From the NCBI GenBank assembly GCA_015058845.1, contig SVBO01000005.1, positions 19,411 through 83,410 on the forward strand: a stretch of DNA of 64,000 nt, written 5' to 3'. Below, one piece after another: positions 16,602-25,868 of this stretch. A program made the translations under genes and the position numbers. Under the pieces are notes generated by a model. It searched no databases. It was not told where the DNA came from and saw nothing but the letters and a program-made list of their open reading frames with translations. This DNA comes from Erysipelotrichaceae bacterium (lineage in GTDB: Bacteria > Bacillota_I > Bacilli_A > Erysipelotrichales > Erysipelotrichaceae). How positions within the stretch are numbered: position 1 is the first letter of the stretch; each line of letters begins with the position of its first letter.

Positions 16602-16775
16602 CTACTCATTATGAGAAGGATGATTCCCACAGGCAATATCACGACAGCCTTGGCAACTCACCTTCAGATCCTCGCACCCTTCTGGTACAGGAGTCATACG
16701 ATTCATAGTATACACGATCGCAAAGATCGCTCCTAGCACACCTGCATATAAGAAAGCAGTCAGCATATTTCCCAT
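16602..16775 (-). CDS. 57-residue four-Cys membrane protein in the Rnf operon
   Basis: ATG 16775 to TAG 16602-16604. It has one N-terminal membrane helix (about 4-24) and a short polar tail with Cys34, Cys41, Cys44 and Cys49 (C-x6-C-x2-C-x4-C), ending HPSHNE. Its ATG overlaps the rnfA stop as TAATG, and rnfB starts 12 bases after its end, so it is embedded in the operon. Size, single helix and four tail cysteines recall NqrM (DUF539), which is needed to build the iron centre between NqrD and NqrE, the homologues of RnfE and RnfA. The sequence itself is not clearly DUF539, so the role is inferred. Confidence 0.7.
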   Translation of the reverse strand: MGNMLTAFLYAGVLGAIFAIVYTMNRMTPVPEGCEDLKVSCQGCRDIACGNHPSHNE

Positions 16776-17347
16776 TATACGAGACCTGCCAATCCACTAA
16801 ATGCAAGTGCCATCAATGCACAAGTAATAAGAGCGATCGGATTACCACGGAAATACTTAGGAGTATCACTAGCCTCTAATCTTTCACGGATCTTAGAGAA
16901 GATCACAATGATCAATAAGAAGCCTACAGGAACTGCTGTAGAATATACTAACATATGAAGGAAATCATATCCCTTAGAAATATTCTCTAATACTACATAT
17001 AATACTGCACAGTTCGTAGTGATGAGCGGAAGATAGATCCCTAGTGATTTATATAAACTAGGAGAGAACTTCTTGATCACCATTTCTACGAATTGTACTA
17101 ATGATGCAATGACTAGGATAAAGGAGATCAGTTTCATGTATTCGATCTCAAGTGGTACTAATACTTGATAATACAGACCATATGTTACCAAAGAGGCACT
17201 TAAGATGACGAAGATGACTGCCATACCCATCCCAATCGCACTACTAGATTTCTTAGAAACTCCTAGGAAAGGGCACATACCCGTAAACTTAGTAAGAATA
17301 ATATTATTGATCAATGCTGCTGAAATAAACAATGTAAATAGATCCAT
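16775..17347 (-). CDS. rnfA: electron transport complex subunit RnfA
   Basis: A 190-residue integral membrane subunit with six predicted helices. The N-terminal LINNIILTKFTGMCPFLGVSKK motif contains the Cys that, with a second Cys in ITTNCAVLYVVLE (about 110), forms the iron-binding site with RnfE. The complex couples ferredoxin:NAD+ electron transfer to Na+ or H+ pumping. It follows rnfE by 2 bases. Confidence 0.95.
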   Translation of the reverse strand: MDLFTLFISAALINNIILTKFTGMCPFLGVSKKSSSAIGMGMAVIFVILSASLVTYGLYYQVLVPLEIEYMKLISFILVIASLVQFVEMVIKKFSPSLYKSLGIYLPLITTNCAVLYVVLENISKGYDFLHMLVYSTAVPVGFLLIIVIFSKIRERLEASDTPKYFRGNPIALITCALMALAFSGLAGLV

Positions 17348-17349
17348 AA

Positions 17350-18030
17350 TTACTTACCCTCCTTAGCAGCGGCAGCCGCTGCCTTAGCAAGTGCTGCTTG
17401 TTTCTCAGCCTTCTTGCCATTATACAGAGCCATGAGACCAGATAACACACCAAATGTTAAGAAAGCACCCGCTGGTTGTGTGAATAAAGAGATAACGAAA
17501 TCACTAGGAATGATCTCAATATTGAAGAATACTTGTGATGGATCAAATGGATTAGACATACTTAATACACCAGTACCTAGTAATTGACGGATCAGAGCCA
17601 ATGCCACTAATGCTAACGTATATCCAAGACCCATACCAAGCGCATCTAAGATCGAATCAAATACACCATTCTTACTAGCAAATGCCTCTGCACGTCCTAG
17701 AATGATACAGTTCACAACGATCAAACTAATAAATGTACCCAGTGATTGAGCAAGCGTATTCGCATAAGCATACATCAACATTTCTACGACTGTCACAAGA
17801 GTCGCAATGACGACGATATACACAGGAATACGAATATCATTTGGAGTGACTTTACGTAATAATGAGATAATGATATTAGAGAATAATAGTGTAATGATAA
17901 CACATACTCCCATACCGATCGCATTATCTAGATTGTTAGATACCGCTAGTACCGAACAAATACCTAAATATAGACCAAATACTGGGTTTTCACGAACAAA
18001 ACCCGAACTAAAATTCTTCCATCTGTTCAT
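17350..18030 (-). CDS. rnfE: electron transport complex subunit RnfE
   Basis: A 226-residue membrane subunit, the partner of RnfA in the transmembrane iron site. It has NPVFGLYLGICSVLAVSNN with the first Cys, and VVNCIILGRAEAFAS with the second. The C-terminal ~20 residues form an Ala/Lys-rich tail (KAEKQAALAKAAAAAAKEGK), probably cytoplasmic. Confidence 0.95.
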   Translation of the reverse strand: MNRWKNFSSGFVRENPVFGLYLGICSVLAVSNNLDNAIGMGVCVIITLLFSNIIISLLRKVTPNDIRIPVYIVVIATLVTVVEMLMYAYANTLAQSLGTFISLIVVNCIILGRAEAFASKNGVFDSILDALGMGLGYTLALVALALIRQLLGTGVLSMSNPFDPSQVFFNIEIIPSDFVISLFTQPAGAFLTFGVLSGLMALYNGKKAEKQAALAKAAAAAAKEGK

Positions 18031-18042
18031 ATACTCACCCTC

Positions 18043-18549
18043 CTATTTAAAGTTAGCAGCATAATGTGCACCCACTTCTGCTAACGTATCTACCACTGCT
18101 TTAGATGTGATCGTAGCTCCAGAGATCGTATCGATCTTATTCTCAATATTACTGCTAGTAACTACTGCCTTATATTCAGGTTCATTGACCTTCATACCAA
18201 AACCTGGTGTATCTGCTAACTCTAAACACTCAAAGCCTAAGATACTACCATCTTGTGCCACACCTACGATATACACGATCTCTGATTGATAGCCATATGT
18301 TCTTACCTTATATGCATATCCCATATCACCAGCTACAAAGATCTGTTCGATCGAACTGTCTGTAAGATCGAATTCTACTGCCTTATAATTAACTCCCTCA
18401 CCAAAGATCTTGGCAAAGTTAGCAGCTTCTGCTTGTGCTTTATTGTATTCAATGATTGGTGCTGTAATATCATTCACGATCGATAAGATCCCTCCTGACA
18501 TCACACAGATCCATGCTAAGAAAGCCGCTAGATATAAACTCTTCTTCAT
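18043..18549 (-). CDS. rnfG: RnfG flavoprotein subunit
   Basis: A 168-residue subunit with one N-terminal membrane helix (about 7-26) and an extracytoplasmic FMN-binding domain. The covalent flavin site is TISGATITSKAV, with SGAT at 143-146 and FMN expected on the Thr. The ELADTPGFGMKV motif, typical for FMN_bind domains, precedes it. ApbE encoded at 3023-4174 is the likely flavinylating enzyme. Confidence 0.94.
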   Translation of the reverse strand: MKKSLYLAAFLAWICVMSGGILSIVNDITAPIIEYNKAQAEAANFAKIFGEGVNYKAVEFDLTDSSIEQIFVAGDMGYAYKVRTYGYQSEIVYIVGVAQDGSILGFECLELADTPGFGMKVNEPEYKAVVTSSNIENKIDTISGATITSKAVVDTLAEVGAHYAANFK

Positions 18550-18561
18550 ACTTGCGCCCTC

Positions 18562-20430
18562 CTATTTTCTATTAGCGATCTCTAACATCGCTGACTTTAC
18601 TGCTGTAGAAGTAGTTGTTTGAGAGAAAGTAGCCCCAGATACAGCATCATTCATGAAGACATTCTCTAAAGTAGCACCCTTCTCGATATATGGACCAACG
18701 ATCGCATTCTCAGCATAACTATCGATTCCCTTAGAATCGCCCCATTGCTCTACTTCCCAGCCGATCAAAGCATGTGTAGTAGCATCAAATGTGAATACAG
18801 CAATATTAGGAATCGCACTCTCATTTCCCTCATGCTTAAGATCATACGCCATATAATACCCATTATACACCACTCTGACCTTGATCACATCTTCATCCTC
18901 ATAGATCACTTCAGACTCATTCATATACAGATTCACAACTTCTCTAGCCGCACGAACAGTAGAACGTACTGTACCAGTAGCTCCACTTACCACATCATCT
19001 AATACCTCGATCTTAGAGAAATTATCTAATGCAATACCTTCAAATTGTGCTAGATACTCAGGATCCATTACCATCTCAGCAATGCCTGGTGTATCCCCTA
19101 AAGAGATCACTTCCATCTTACTAATACTCATCGTATCTTCATTCACATATACTGCAAACACATTTGCTTCCTTCTCCTTATTACTAGAAGACTGTGCTCC
19201 ATCTGTCCAAACAGTATACTTGATATCATTGCCTACTTGCTCAGCACCAATAATATTCGCACGCCATTGTAGGATCTCAGTAGTATCTCCATTTACAAAG
19301 ACACGTGGATCTTTCGCTGTTACTTGACTACCCACTAGACCAACAACTACTGTACCTACTACGAAAGTAGTGGCTACGATCATAACATTCTTCTTAAGAT
19401 TCTTAATCACACTACCACTCATTACACTATCGATAAGAGGAGATACCATATTCATGATCAAGATAGAATATAATACACCCTCTGGTAGATTTGCCTTAAC
19501 ACGGATCAATACTGTTAGAATACCACACCCTACTGCATATAGAACTCTACCAGCAGGATGCGTAGGATTTGTTACAGGGTCTGTTGCCATGAATACAGCA
19601 CCAAATAATAGACCACCAGTAAGAATACTGAATACAGGATACCAAAGACCAGTTCCATGAGAGAAACCAATAATAGTGGTTAATACAAATACAGTACCTA
19701 CATAGAATACTGGGATCCTCCAATCGATCACCTTACGGATCGCCAGGAAGATACCTACTGCTATAATAGCCAATGAGAATGTTTCACCAATAGCCCCTTG
19801 ATAGAAACCAAGTAGCATATTCCACATACCACCAAATTGCTCTAATAAACGAGTCCCTAATACCTCTTGTTCTACGACCCAACCTAGTTGAGAAGCCATA
19901 TACGTAGTAGGAGTTACTGTAGTAATAGCATCGTTAATGATACCACTTCCTGTTAGAATACCACCCGCTGCATCTGTTAAATATGGTACAGTCTTGCCAG
20001 AGAATGCTGCGAATACGACTGCTCTACCAATACCTGCTGGATTAAAGATATTACTACCAAATCCTCCAAAGATCAATTTCCCAAAGAAGATCGCAAAGAA
20101 GCTACCTACTCCAATGACATATAATGGAGTTCCGATAGGACAAGTCATTGCGAAGATCACTGCTGTGATAAGCGGGAAAGACCCTGAGATATGTTGCTTA
20201 ATATTCTTCTTCATCATGATCGCCCAAGCTACCTCAGTCACAATAGCAACGATACAAGAAGTTAATAGCATCATGATCACTTTGATCCCATAGGCACTTC
20301 CATGTACTGTATAGTTAAAATACACACTGAAACATGCTACGATCAATAAGCCAAAGGCTAATTCCTTCATGATCTGTTTCGTACTTTGTGGTTGACGATA
20401 GTTAGGAGAAGTTCTAAATGTGAATTTCAT
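18562..20430 (-). CDS. rnfD: RnfD with C-terminal double FMN-binding extension
   Basis: A 622-residue protein, about twice the usual RnfD length (~310-350). Residues ~1-345 are RnfD: helices, GSNIFNPAGIGRA at about 125-137 and DAITTVTPTTY at 167-177, where Thr173 is the expected flavin site. After another helix (about 350-370) two FMN_bind-like domains follow. Each ends in SGAT, at 482-485 and 598-601, and the first is preceded by SLGDTPGIAEM as in RnfG. No frameshift or linker gene is present. The complex could carry four covalent FMNs counting RnfG. Confidence 0.92.
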   Translation of the reverse strand: MKFTFRTSPNYRQPQSTKQIMKELAFGLLIVACFSVYFNYTVHGSAYGIKVIMMLLTSCIVAIVTEVAWAIMMKKNIKQHISGSFPLITAVIFAMTCPIGTPLYVIGVGSFFAIFFGKLIFGGFGSNIFNPAGIGRAVVFAAFSGKTVPYLTDAAGGILTGSGIINDAITTVTPTTYMASQLGWVVEQEVLGTRLLEQFGGMWNMLLGFYQGAIGETFSLAIIAVGIFLAIRKVIDWRIPVFYVGTVFVLTTIIGFSHGTGLWYPVFSILTGGLLFGAVFMATDPVTNPTHPAGRVLYAVGCGILTVLIRVKANLPEGVLYSILIMNMVSPLIDSVMSGSVIKNLKKNVMIVATTFVVGTVVVGLVGSQVTAKDPRVFVNGDTTEILQWRANIIGAEQVGNDIKYTVWTDGAQSSSNKEKEANVFAVYVNEDTMSISKMEVISLGDTPGIAEMVMDPEYLAQFEGIALDNFSKIEVLDDVVSGATGTVRSTVRAAREVVNLYMNESEVIYEDEDVIKVRVVYNGYYMAYDLKHEGNESAIPNIAVFTFDATTHALIGWEVEQWGDSKGIDSYAENAIVGPYIEKGATLENVFMNDAVSGATFSQTTTSTAVKSAMLEIANRK

Positions 20431-20441
20431 TGCCTTTCCTC

Positions 20442-21725
20442 CTATTTCAATAATTGAATACGACGTTTCGCACGACGTACACTCTCAGTAACATCTAATT
20501 TAGATGGACATACATACGTACATAGTCCACACTCGATACAAGACATCACATCCATAGTCTTAAGACCATCGATATCTCCTGCCTTCTCTAATTGGCGAAT
20601 ACGTACTGGTTGGATCCCTGCTGGACAATGATCCGTACAACTACCACAACGAAGACAAGCTACACTATCAATCGGCGTTGTCTTCAAGATTGTAATAGCA
20701 TTTGAATAAGAAGAGATCACGAATTGATCATTGATCACAGTCTTACCCATCATAGGTCCCCCAGCGATCAATAATACATCTTCTGCTAAGTAACCACCTA
20801 GCTTCTCTACGATCTCTTTTACTTGCATACCCACTGGTACCCAAACATTCGCTGGTTTGATAGCATCTCCTGATACTGTAACCATCTTATGTGTAATACC
20901 ATGGCCCTCTAACATAGCCTGAGCAAAAGAGATAGCTGTAGTAGCATTACTTACGATCACCCCGATCTCTCCTGGTAAACGATCATAGCGCTTCTTGAAT
21001 AACTCAAATACTACAGTTCTTTCCCAACCCATTGGATATACATCACGTACTTCTGCTACACGTACATTCTCTACCCCTTGTAAAGCTTCACGAACATGTT
21101 TGATCAACTCTACTTTCGTACTCTTAATAGCGATCACTGCTTCCTTAGCCATAGCCATCTTGACCATCGTAGAAGCGCCGATCACTAATTCCTTTGTATA
21201 TTTCTCCATCATCACAGCATCTGCCGTAATATAAGGCTCACACTCTACCCCATTGATCACCACAGTATGAATATCCTTAGCGCCCTGATACTTGATATAT
21301 GCTGGGAAACCAGCCCCACCACAACCAACGATACCAGCGTCCTTCATGAAAGTGATCAACTCTTCACGAGAACTATGAGGTGAAATAGGATCAAAAGATG
21401 GTTCTTCTTCATTAAGTCCATCACTAATGATCTCTAGATGTGGTTGCACACGAAGACTAGGATGCATAATATTCACGATCTTACCGACTGTTCCTGATAC
21501 ACTACTGAAAACTGGTACAATGAAGTTATCATTACGTGTGGCAAGTTTCGTACCGATCTTGACATGATCTCCCTCATTCACATGTACTTCAAATTTCGTA
21601 GAATTCATATGGATCAATGGTATATATACTTTAGATGATGCTTGTACTGTCACTACACTCTCATGCGCAGTAAGCTCTTTCTTACCATCTACATGTTGAC
21701 ACATTGGTCCTGTAAAAATCGCCAT
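20442..21725 (-). CDS. rnfC: electron transport complex subunit RnfC
   Basis: A 427-residue peripheral subunit, expected to bind NADH/FMN and to carry two 4Fe-4S clusters. GCGGAGFPAYIKY at about 135-147 is the nucleotide/flavin site. The ferredoxin motifs CLRCGSCTDHCP (about 360) and CIECGLCTYVCP (about 400) are complete. The protein lacks the long Ala-rich tail of proteobacterial RnfC. It is the first gene of the operon, and GGGAGATGAAGTT precedes its ATG. Confidence 0.95.
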   Translation of the reverse strand: MAIFTGPMCQHVDGKKELTAHESVVTVQASSKVYIPLIHMNSTKFEVHVNEGDHVKIGTKLATRNDNFIVPVFSSVSGTVGKIVNIMHPSLRVQPHLEIISDGLNEEEPSFDPISPHSSREELITFMKDAGIVGCGGAGFPAYIKYQGAKDIHTVVINGVECEPYITADAVMMEKYTKELVIGASTMVKMAMAKEAVIAIKSTKVELIKHVREALQGVENVRVAEVRDVYPMGWERTVVFELFKKRYDRLPGEIGVIVSNATTAISFAQAMLEGHGITHKMVTVSGDAIKPANVWVPVGMQVKEIVEKLGGYLAEDVLLIAGGPMMGKTVINDQFVISSYSNAITILKTTPIDSVACLRCGSCTDHCPAGIQPVRIRQLEKAGDIDGLKTMDVMSCIECGLCTYVCPSKLDVTESVRRAKRRIQLLK

Positions 21726-21810
21726 AACTTCATCTCCCTTTCTCTTTGCACTTACGCAAAGATTATACCATATATCTCTGCATAACTGATACTTATTTCG
21801 TATTTATTAT

Positions 21811-21838
21811 ATTATACAGACGTTTTCCGATCTGTCAA
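21811..21838 (-). promoter_or_regulatory. promoter of the Rnf operon
   Basis: Read on the minus strand: TTGACA (21838-21833), a 16-base spacer and TATAAT (21816-21811), both perfect consensus. A second TATAAT with extended TGG lies at 21768-21763. A small hairpin, CTTTGC with GCAAAG (21743-21760), sits just before the rnfC ribosome site. Confidence 0.75.
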
Positions 21839-21920
21839 TATGTGAAACATTTCGCAATCATTATTCGACATACCTAATTCTATCTATTTGATATAGTTGA
21901 CATCAAAAGGAGTCATACCT

Positions 21921-22355
21921 ATGAAACGTACAACTCAATCTACTTCTATTCTACTATATACATTTAGCTACATTCTCTTTGCCCTATCTCTTCTCATTAC
22001 TCTATATACAACCACACTTAGTCAACAGATCTTTACGTATTCATTCATTAAGCAAGAAGATGTACTATTACTTACTTGTAAAGAAGAATACCTAGATATT
22101 TCTAAAGAAGATGCGATCTTATACTATGACCAAGAGCATATCTTGAAAGATACTATCACGCAAATGAATCATCCTAAGTATCAAATATACTTAGAAGATA
22201 CATATATCCTTCCTTCTAACTACATAGGAACGATCCTTTATGAATTTCCTGTATTCCCTTCTATCTCAGTGATCAATACGCTATTAACACTTTTACTGAT
22301 CCCACCTACATGGATCATACTATACTTTCTTAAGAAACATATGAAGAAAGTATAA
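21921..22355 (+). CDS. two-span membrane protein, unknown
   Basis: A 144-residue protein with a membrane helix at each end (about 8-32 and 112-136) and a ~80-residue extracytoplasmic domain. The outline resembles bitopic envelope proteins, but I recognise no family. ATG 21921 follows AAAAGGAG; a TTG at 21897 in frame is part of the upstream region. It diverges from rnfC and is 43 bases before the Rieske oxidoreductase gene. Confidence 0.6.
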   Translation: MKRTTQSTSILLYTFSYILFALSLLITLYTTTLSQQIFTYSFIKQEDVLLLTCKEEYLDISKEDAILYYDQEHILKDTITQMNHPKYQIYLEDTYILPSNYIGTILYEFPVFPSISVINTLLTLLLIPPTWIILYFLKKHMKKV

Positions 22356-22398
22356 GATCGTATTTACTTCTCATACTAGTGGTATGTGAGGTAGATAT

Positions 22399-23724
22399 AT
22401 GGAAACTAAGATAGCGATCATTGGTGGTGGTTTGGCTGGGTTACATACGGCTTATGAGTTAGAGCAGCGTGGGTTCAAGAACATTGTGATCTATGAGGCT
22501 TTAAAGATCGGGGAAGGGGCGAGTGGTCATAATACAGGGAAGGTCACGATCCAACAGGCAGGAAAATACCACTGTTTGAATATAGAAGATGCAAAGACTT
22601 TCTATGAAGCGCAAGTAAGAGCTCTAGATAAACTTACTAAGATCATTCAAGAGCATGATATCTCTTGTGGTTTTCAAGAATGTTTAAGTGCTTTGACTTC
22701 TCATAGTTATAGTGGACTTACGCAAGAGTGTACTTGCTATGAAGATCTTGGACAGAGCTATACCATGGATCAAAGTCAAGATATTACCCTACAGATCCCT
22801 TCTCAGTATTCTTATCAACCCAAAAAGTTCTTATATGGTCTATCAAAGATCCTACGATATACTCAAATCATAGAGAATTGTCGGATCCTGAAGATCACTA
22901 AGAACTCAGATCACTATTTACTACATAGTACACATAATGAATTTACAGCTTCTCATATCATCATCTGCACGAATTACCCGATCTTTCCCAAAACATTCTC
23001 TGTATACCTACATCAGATCGGTCAGTACATGATCACTACTAAGCAACCACATACCTCAGATCGATACACCCTATCCAACGACCAACCAAACCTCTCTTAC
23101 AATGCCTCTAGTATTGAGACTCGTTATACGGGATTTGGGGCGAGGGTGGGGGTATATAATGATCTAAAGAAACTCTCCCAAGCATTCTCAGACACCTTCC
23201 ATACACCCATTGGAACTATCACCTATATCCAAGATACTCTCACAAGCGATGGTCTGCCGATAGCAAGTCCTGCTCATTTATATCAGAATATATATGTGGT
23301 AACGGGATTCAATAAGTGGGGTAATCTGAATGCTTTAGTATGTGCTGAGGTAATCGGTAACTTGTTAACAGGTCAAAAGGATTCAGTTAACAAGTTACTT
23401 TCATACACTCGTGCTTCTTTGTATAATGGAACATTTTGGTCAGAAAATGTACGTACCATCTCATCATTACTACAACGTACTCCTTCTACTTGTATATACA
23501 TCGATGATGTACCGTATGGGGAATATACTAAGAATCATACTACCTATCTAGTATCCTTGGTATGTCCTCATTTAAAAGGAATACTACGCTTTAATCCAGT
23601 CAGTGAGCAATATGAATGCCCAGTTCATGGATCAGTATTTAATTACGATGGTAAGGTACTACACTCTCCTGCTGTTCAAGCATTATCAACGCCCTCTCAG
23701 GGAAGCGAATTTTCTTCGTACTGA
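22399..23724 (+). CDS. FAD-dependent oxidoreductase with C-terminal Rieske domain
   Basis: A 441-residue DAO-type flavoprotein fused to a Rieske cluster domain, as in Bacillus YhfW. The dinucleotide site IAIIGGGLAGLHTAYEL lies at 5-21. The Rieske ligands are CPH and CPVH (C-x-H-x15-C-x2-H) at about 393-415, so a 2Fe-2S cluster should bind. The substrate is unknown, and no amine or glycine pathway genes are adjacent. The 3' 39 bases overlap a possible small gene on the other strand. Confidence 0.87.
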   Translation: METKIAIIGGGLAGLHTAYELEQRGFKNIVIYEALKIGEGASGHNTGKVTIQQAGKYHCLNIEDAKTFYEAQVRALDKLTKIIQEHDISCGFQECLSALTSHSYSGLTQECTCYEDLGQSYTMDQSQDITLQIPSQYSYQPKKFLYGLSKILRYTQIIENCRILKITKNSDHYLLHSTHNEFTASHIIICTNYPIFPKTFSVYLHQIGQYMITTKQPHTSDRYTLSNDQPNLSYNASSIETRYTGFGARVGVYNDLKKLSQAFSDTFHTPIGTITYIQDTLTSDGLPIASPAHLYQNIYVVTGFNKWGNLNALVCAEVIGNLLTGQKDSVNKLLSYTRASLYNGTFWSENVRTISSLLQRTPSTCIYIDDVPYGEYTKNHTTYLVSLVCPHLKGILRFNPVSEQYECPVHGSVFNYDGKVLHSPAVQALSTPSQGSEFSSY

Positions 23725-23844
23725 TAAGAAGAATGATTTACTACTTGGAAAGTAATATGATATACATATATATACCAAGTACCATAGATAGATTACAGTT
23801 AATAGTAAGAATAACGCTAATGCGACTTGTGTTGTTAGATTCAT
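23686..23844 (-). CDS. possible 52-residue membrane peptide
   Basis: ATG 23844 to TGA 23686-23688, with AGAGGTGAG placed just before the ATG. It encodes a hydrophobic N-terminal helix (about 6-31) and a basic tail ending VRRKFASLRGR. The 3' end runs antisense to the last 13 codons of the Rieske oxidoreductase. The strong ribosome site and membrane helix favour a real gene, but no homologue is recognised. Confidence 0.45.
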   Translation of the reverse strand: MNLTTQVALALFLLLTVIYLWYLVYICISYYFPSSKSFFLSVRRKFASLRGR

Positions 23845-23920
23845 AAGCTCACCTCTCATCTATATAATAGAGGGAAGTGTCTTAAAAGAATGTCGAATAA
23901 TGTAGAAAAATCTAAAGAAT

Positions 23921-24721
23921 ATGCGAAAATATCAAATAAGTAAACTTTTCTTAATTCAATTAGTTAAACTTACTTTTAAAGAGTATATAGATCCGAAAGG
24001 GACACTGGTAAGAAACAACATAGCCTTCTCTATATTACTCTCTCTAGCCCCGATCATTGCTCTACTATCACTCTTCTCCTTACATATCCTCCATACAACA
24101 TCTTGGGTATTAGATACCCTAAGTCATTTTATTCCACCGAATTATCTAACCACATTCATGGAAGTAGGTCTTAAGACTTCTAGCTATAGTTTTATTCCCT
24201 TCCTCATCACTCTACTCTTCTCTTATTACACAGCTACTAGAGGATTCTATGCCCTCATGTTAGCCTTCTCTCCCCTAGATCATGAACAGTTATATGATCA
24301 TAGACTCTTACTTACCATTCATTCCATCTTCACTCCATTACTATTCATATTTCTAGTACTCTTAGCCGTAGGATCGATCACCTTACTTCAATACATCCTC
24401 CCGAATACTTCTATCTACCTAGTATTACTGGCCTGTTTCAGTATCTACCAATTCCTCTCTCTTTGTTTCTTCTATATCATGACATATCCTAGGACATCCT
24501 TATCTTTCCTATTCCCAGGCTCTTGTTTCTTTGCATTGGGTCTTACTGGAATGGGTATATTCTTCTTTCTGTATATAGAAATGTTTACGAATTACCAAGA
24601 TATATATGGCTCTATTACTTCGATGATCGTATTATTACTCTCTGTGAATGTGATATCGGTATTGATGCATATAGGAATATGTATCGATCGGGTGTATAAA
24701 CAAATAAAGGAAGCGAGATAA
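23921..24721 (+). CDS. YihY/BrkB family membrane protein
   Basis: A 266-residue protein with six predicted helices and the YihY features: RNNIAFSILLSLAPIIALLS near the N terminus, SYYTATRGFYALMLAF, and a C-terminal YGSITSMIVLLLSVNVISV (the YGSLG-like motif of the family). The family function is uncertain. No clear ribosome site precedes ATG 23921. Confidence 0.8.
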   Translation: MRKYQISKLFLIQLVKLTFKEYIDPKGTLVRNNIAFSILLSLAPIIALLSLFSLHILHTTSWVLDTLSHFIPPNYLTTFMEVGLKTSSYSFIPFLITLLFSYYTATRGFYALMLAFSPLDHEQLYDHRLLLTIHSIFTPLLFIFLVLLAVGSITLLQYILPNTSIYLVLLACFSIYQFLSLCFFYIMTYPRTSLSFLFPGSCFFALGLTGMGIFFFLYIEMFTNYQDIYGSITSMIVLLLSVNVISVLMHIGICIDRVYKQIKEAR

Positions 24722-24737
24722 CTCACTTCCTCTTTTT
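24708..24737. terminator. terminator between yihY-like gene and alr
   Basis: AGGAAGCGAG (24708-24717) pairs with CTCACTTCCT (24722-24731) with one wobble, followed by CTTTTT on the plus strand. Confidence 0.75.
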
Positions 24738-25860
24738 ACCTAGGGATCGTATAACGCATTCTAGGATTCTCTATTCCTACTACTTTGCCACCTCTACGAT
24801 AGACTCTTGGTACACGGTCTGTTAATAGGCATACTACCTCATAACTGATCGTTCCTAATTCATCTGATACGCGTTTTAGTGGGCAATGTGGTCCGATCAA
24901 TTCTACTAACGTATCCACAGGATATTCTCTATCTAGTCTGATCATAGCTTGGTCCATACAAATACGACCCACGAATTCACAGGCAGTATCTTCAATGTAA
25001 CATACTCTTCCTTGGTTGGCTCTGACCCAACCATCGGCATATCCAATAGGAACCGTTCCGATCCACTCGGGTGTATCACTATGATATGTTTGAGAGTATC
25101 CTACTCCCTCTCCCTCTTCCATCTTATGTACATGTGTTAATCGTGTATATAAAGATAGGATCGGTCTAACATCTTCATCAAAGTCACTAATCCCATACAT
25201 CACTAGTCCCACACGTACAGCATTGGTAATATCTTCTTTTACTTCTCTCATCGTGGCATCTGAATTAGAAGCATGGATATATGGGAATGTATAATTACTA
25301 CCCTTCACGATGCTTGCAAACTCTTGATACTGTTTCAGAGTAAATGTACCTTCTACTTGATCACTACAAGCATAGTGCGTAAAGATGCCATCTACACAGA
25401 TCCTCTTTTCCCGTAAGATATGGATAGCTTCCACTACCTCTTCCACACACCTCATACCCAAACGATTCATCCCCGTATCTACCTTGATATGGACTTTTAA
25501 CTTATCCTCAGGCATCATTCTCTCTAATCTACTACACCACTCTACACTAGGTGCTGTTAGGGTAATGTTATGATACATGGCCAGGGAAGCATCCATGGGA
25601 CGAGTATATCCTAATACTAGTATATCTGCTGTGATCCCTTGTGAACGTAGAGTCAATGCTTCATCTAAAGAAGAGACTGCTAATGTCTTACAACCCAATC
25701 GTAACACTTCTTTAGCGATCTCTAATGCCCCATGTCCATATCCATTCGCCTTGATCACAGCGATCATTTTCTTATCCTTGATCTTATCTTGAATACACTT
25801 TAAGTTATGTTCCAAGAGATCTAAATCTACCTCTGCAAAGGTATCTCTATAGAAATTCAT
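24736..25860 (-). CDS. alr: alanine racemase
   Basis: A 374-residue PLP enzyme converting L- to D-alanine for cell-wall synthesis. The PLP lysine is in MIAVIKANGYGHGA at 33-46, and the second catalytic residue, Tyr, is in GVGYSQTYHS (about 258-267). MNRLGMR and ICMDQAM motifs are present, and length is normal. AGGTGATTGG precedes the ATG. It follows the 25869-26288 membrane gene by 8 bases. Confidence 0.96.
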   Translation of the reverse strand: MNFYRDTFAEVDLDLLEHNLKCIQDKIKDKKMIAVIKANGYGHGALEIAKEVLRLGCKTLAVSSLDEALTLRSQGITADILVLGYTRPMDASLAMYHNITLTAPSVEWCSRLERMMPEDKLKVHIKVDTGMNRLGMRCVEEVVEAIHILREKRICVDGIFTHYACSDQVEGTFTLKQYQEFASIVKGSNYTFPYIHASNSDATMREVKEDITNAVRVGLVMYGISDFDEDVRPILSLYTRLTHVHKMEEGEGVGYSQTYHSDTPEWIGTVPIGYADGWVRANQGRVCYIEDTACEFVGRICMDQAMIRLDREYPVDTLVELIGPHCPLKRVSDELGTISYEVVCLLTDRVPRVYRRGGKVVGIENPRMRYTIPR

Positions 25861-25868
25861 CCAATCAC

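Noticed and set aside
17807..20293. Several plus-strand frames of 60-118 codons opposite the Rnf genes
   Set aside because: They are reverse-strand shadows of rnfE, rnfG and rnfD, which have complete family motifs and ribosome sites.
21897..21902. TTGACA at 21897 as a promoter -35 box
   Set aside because: It lies only a few bases before the AAAAGGAG ribosome site of the 21921 gene, leaving no room for a -10 box and transcript start.
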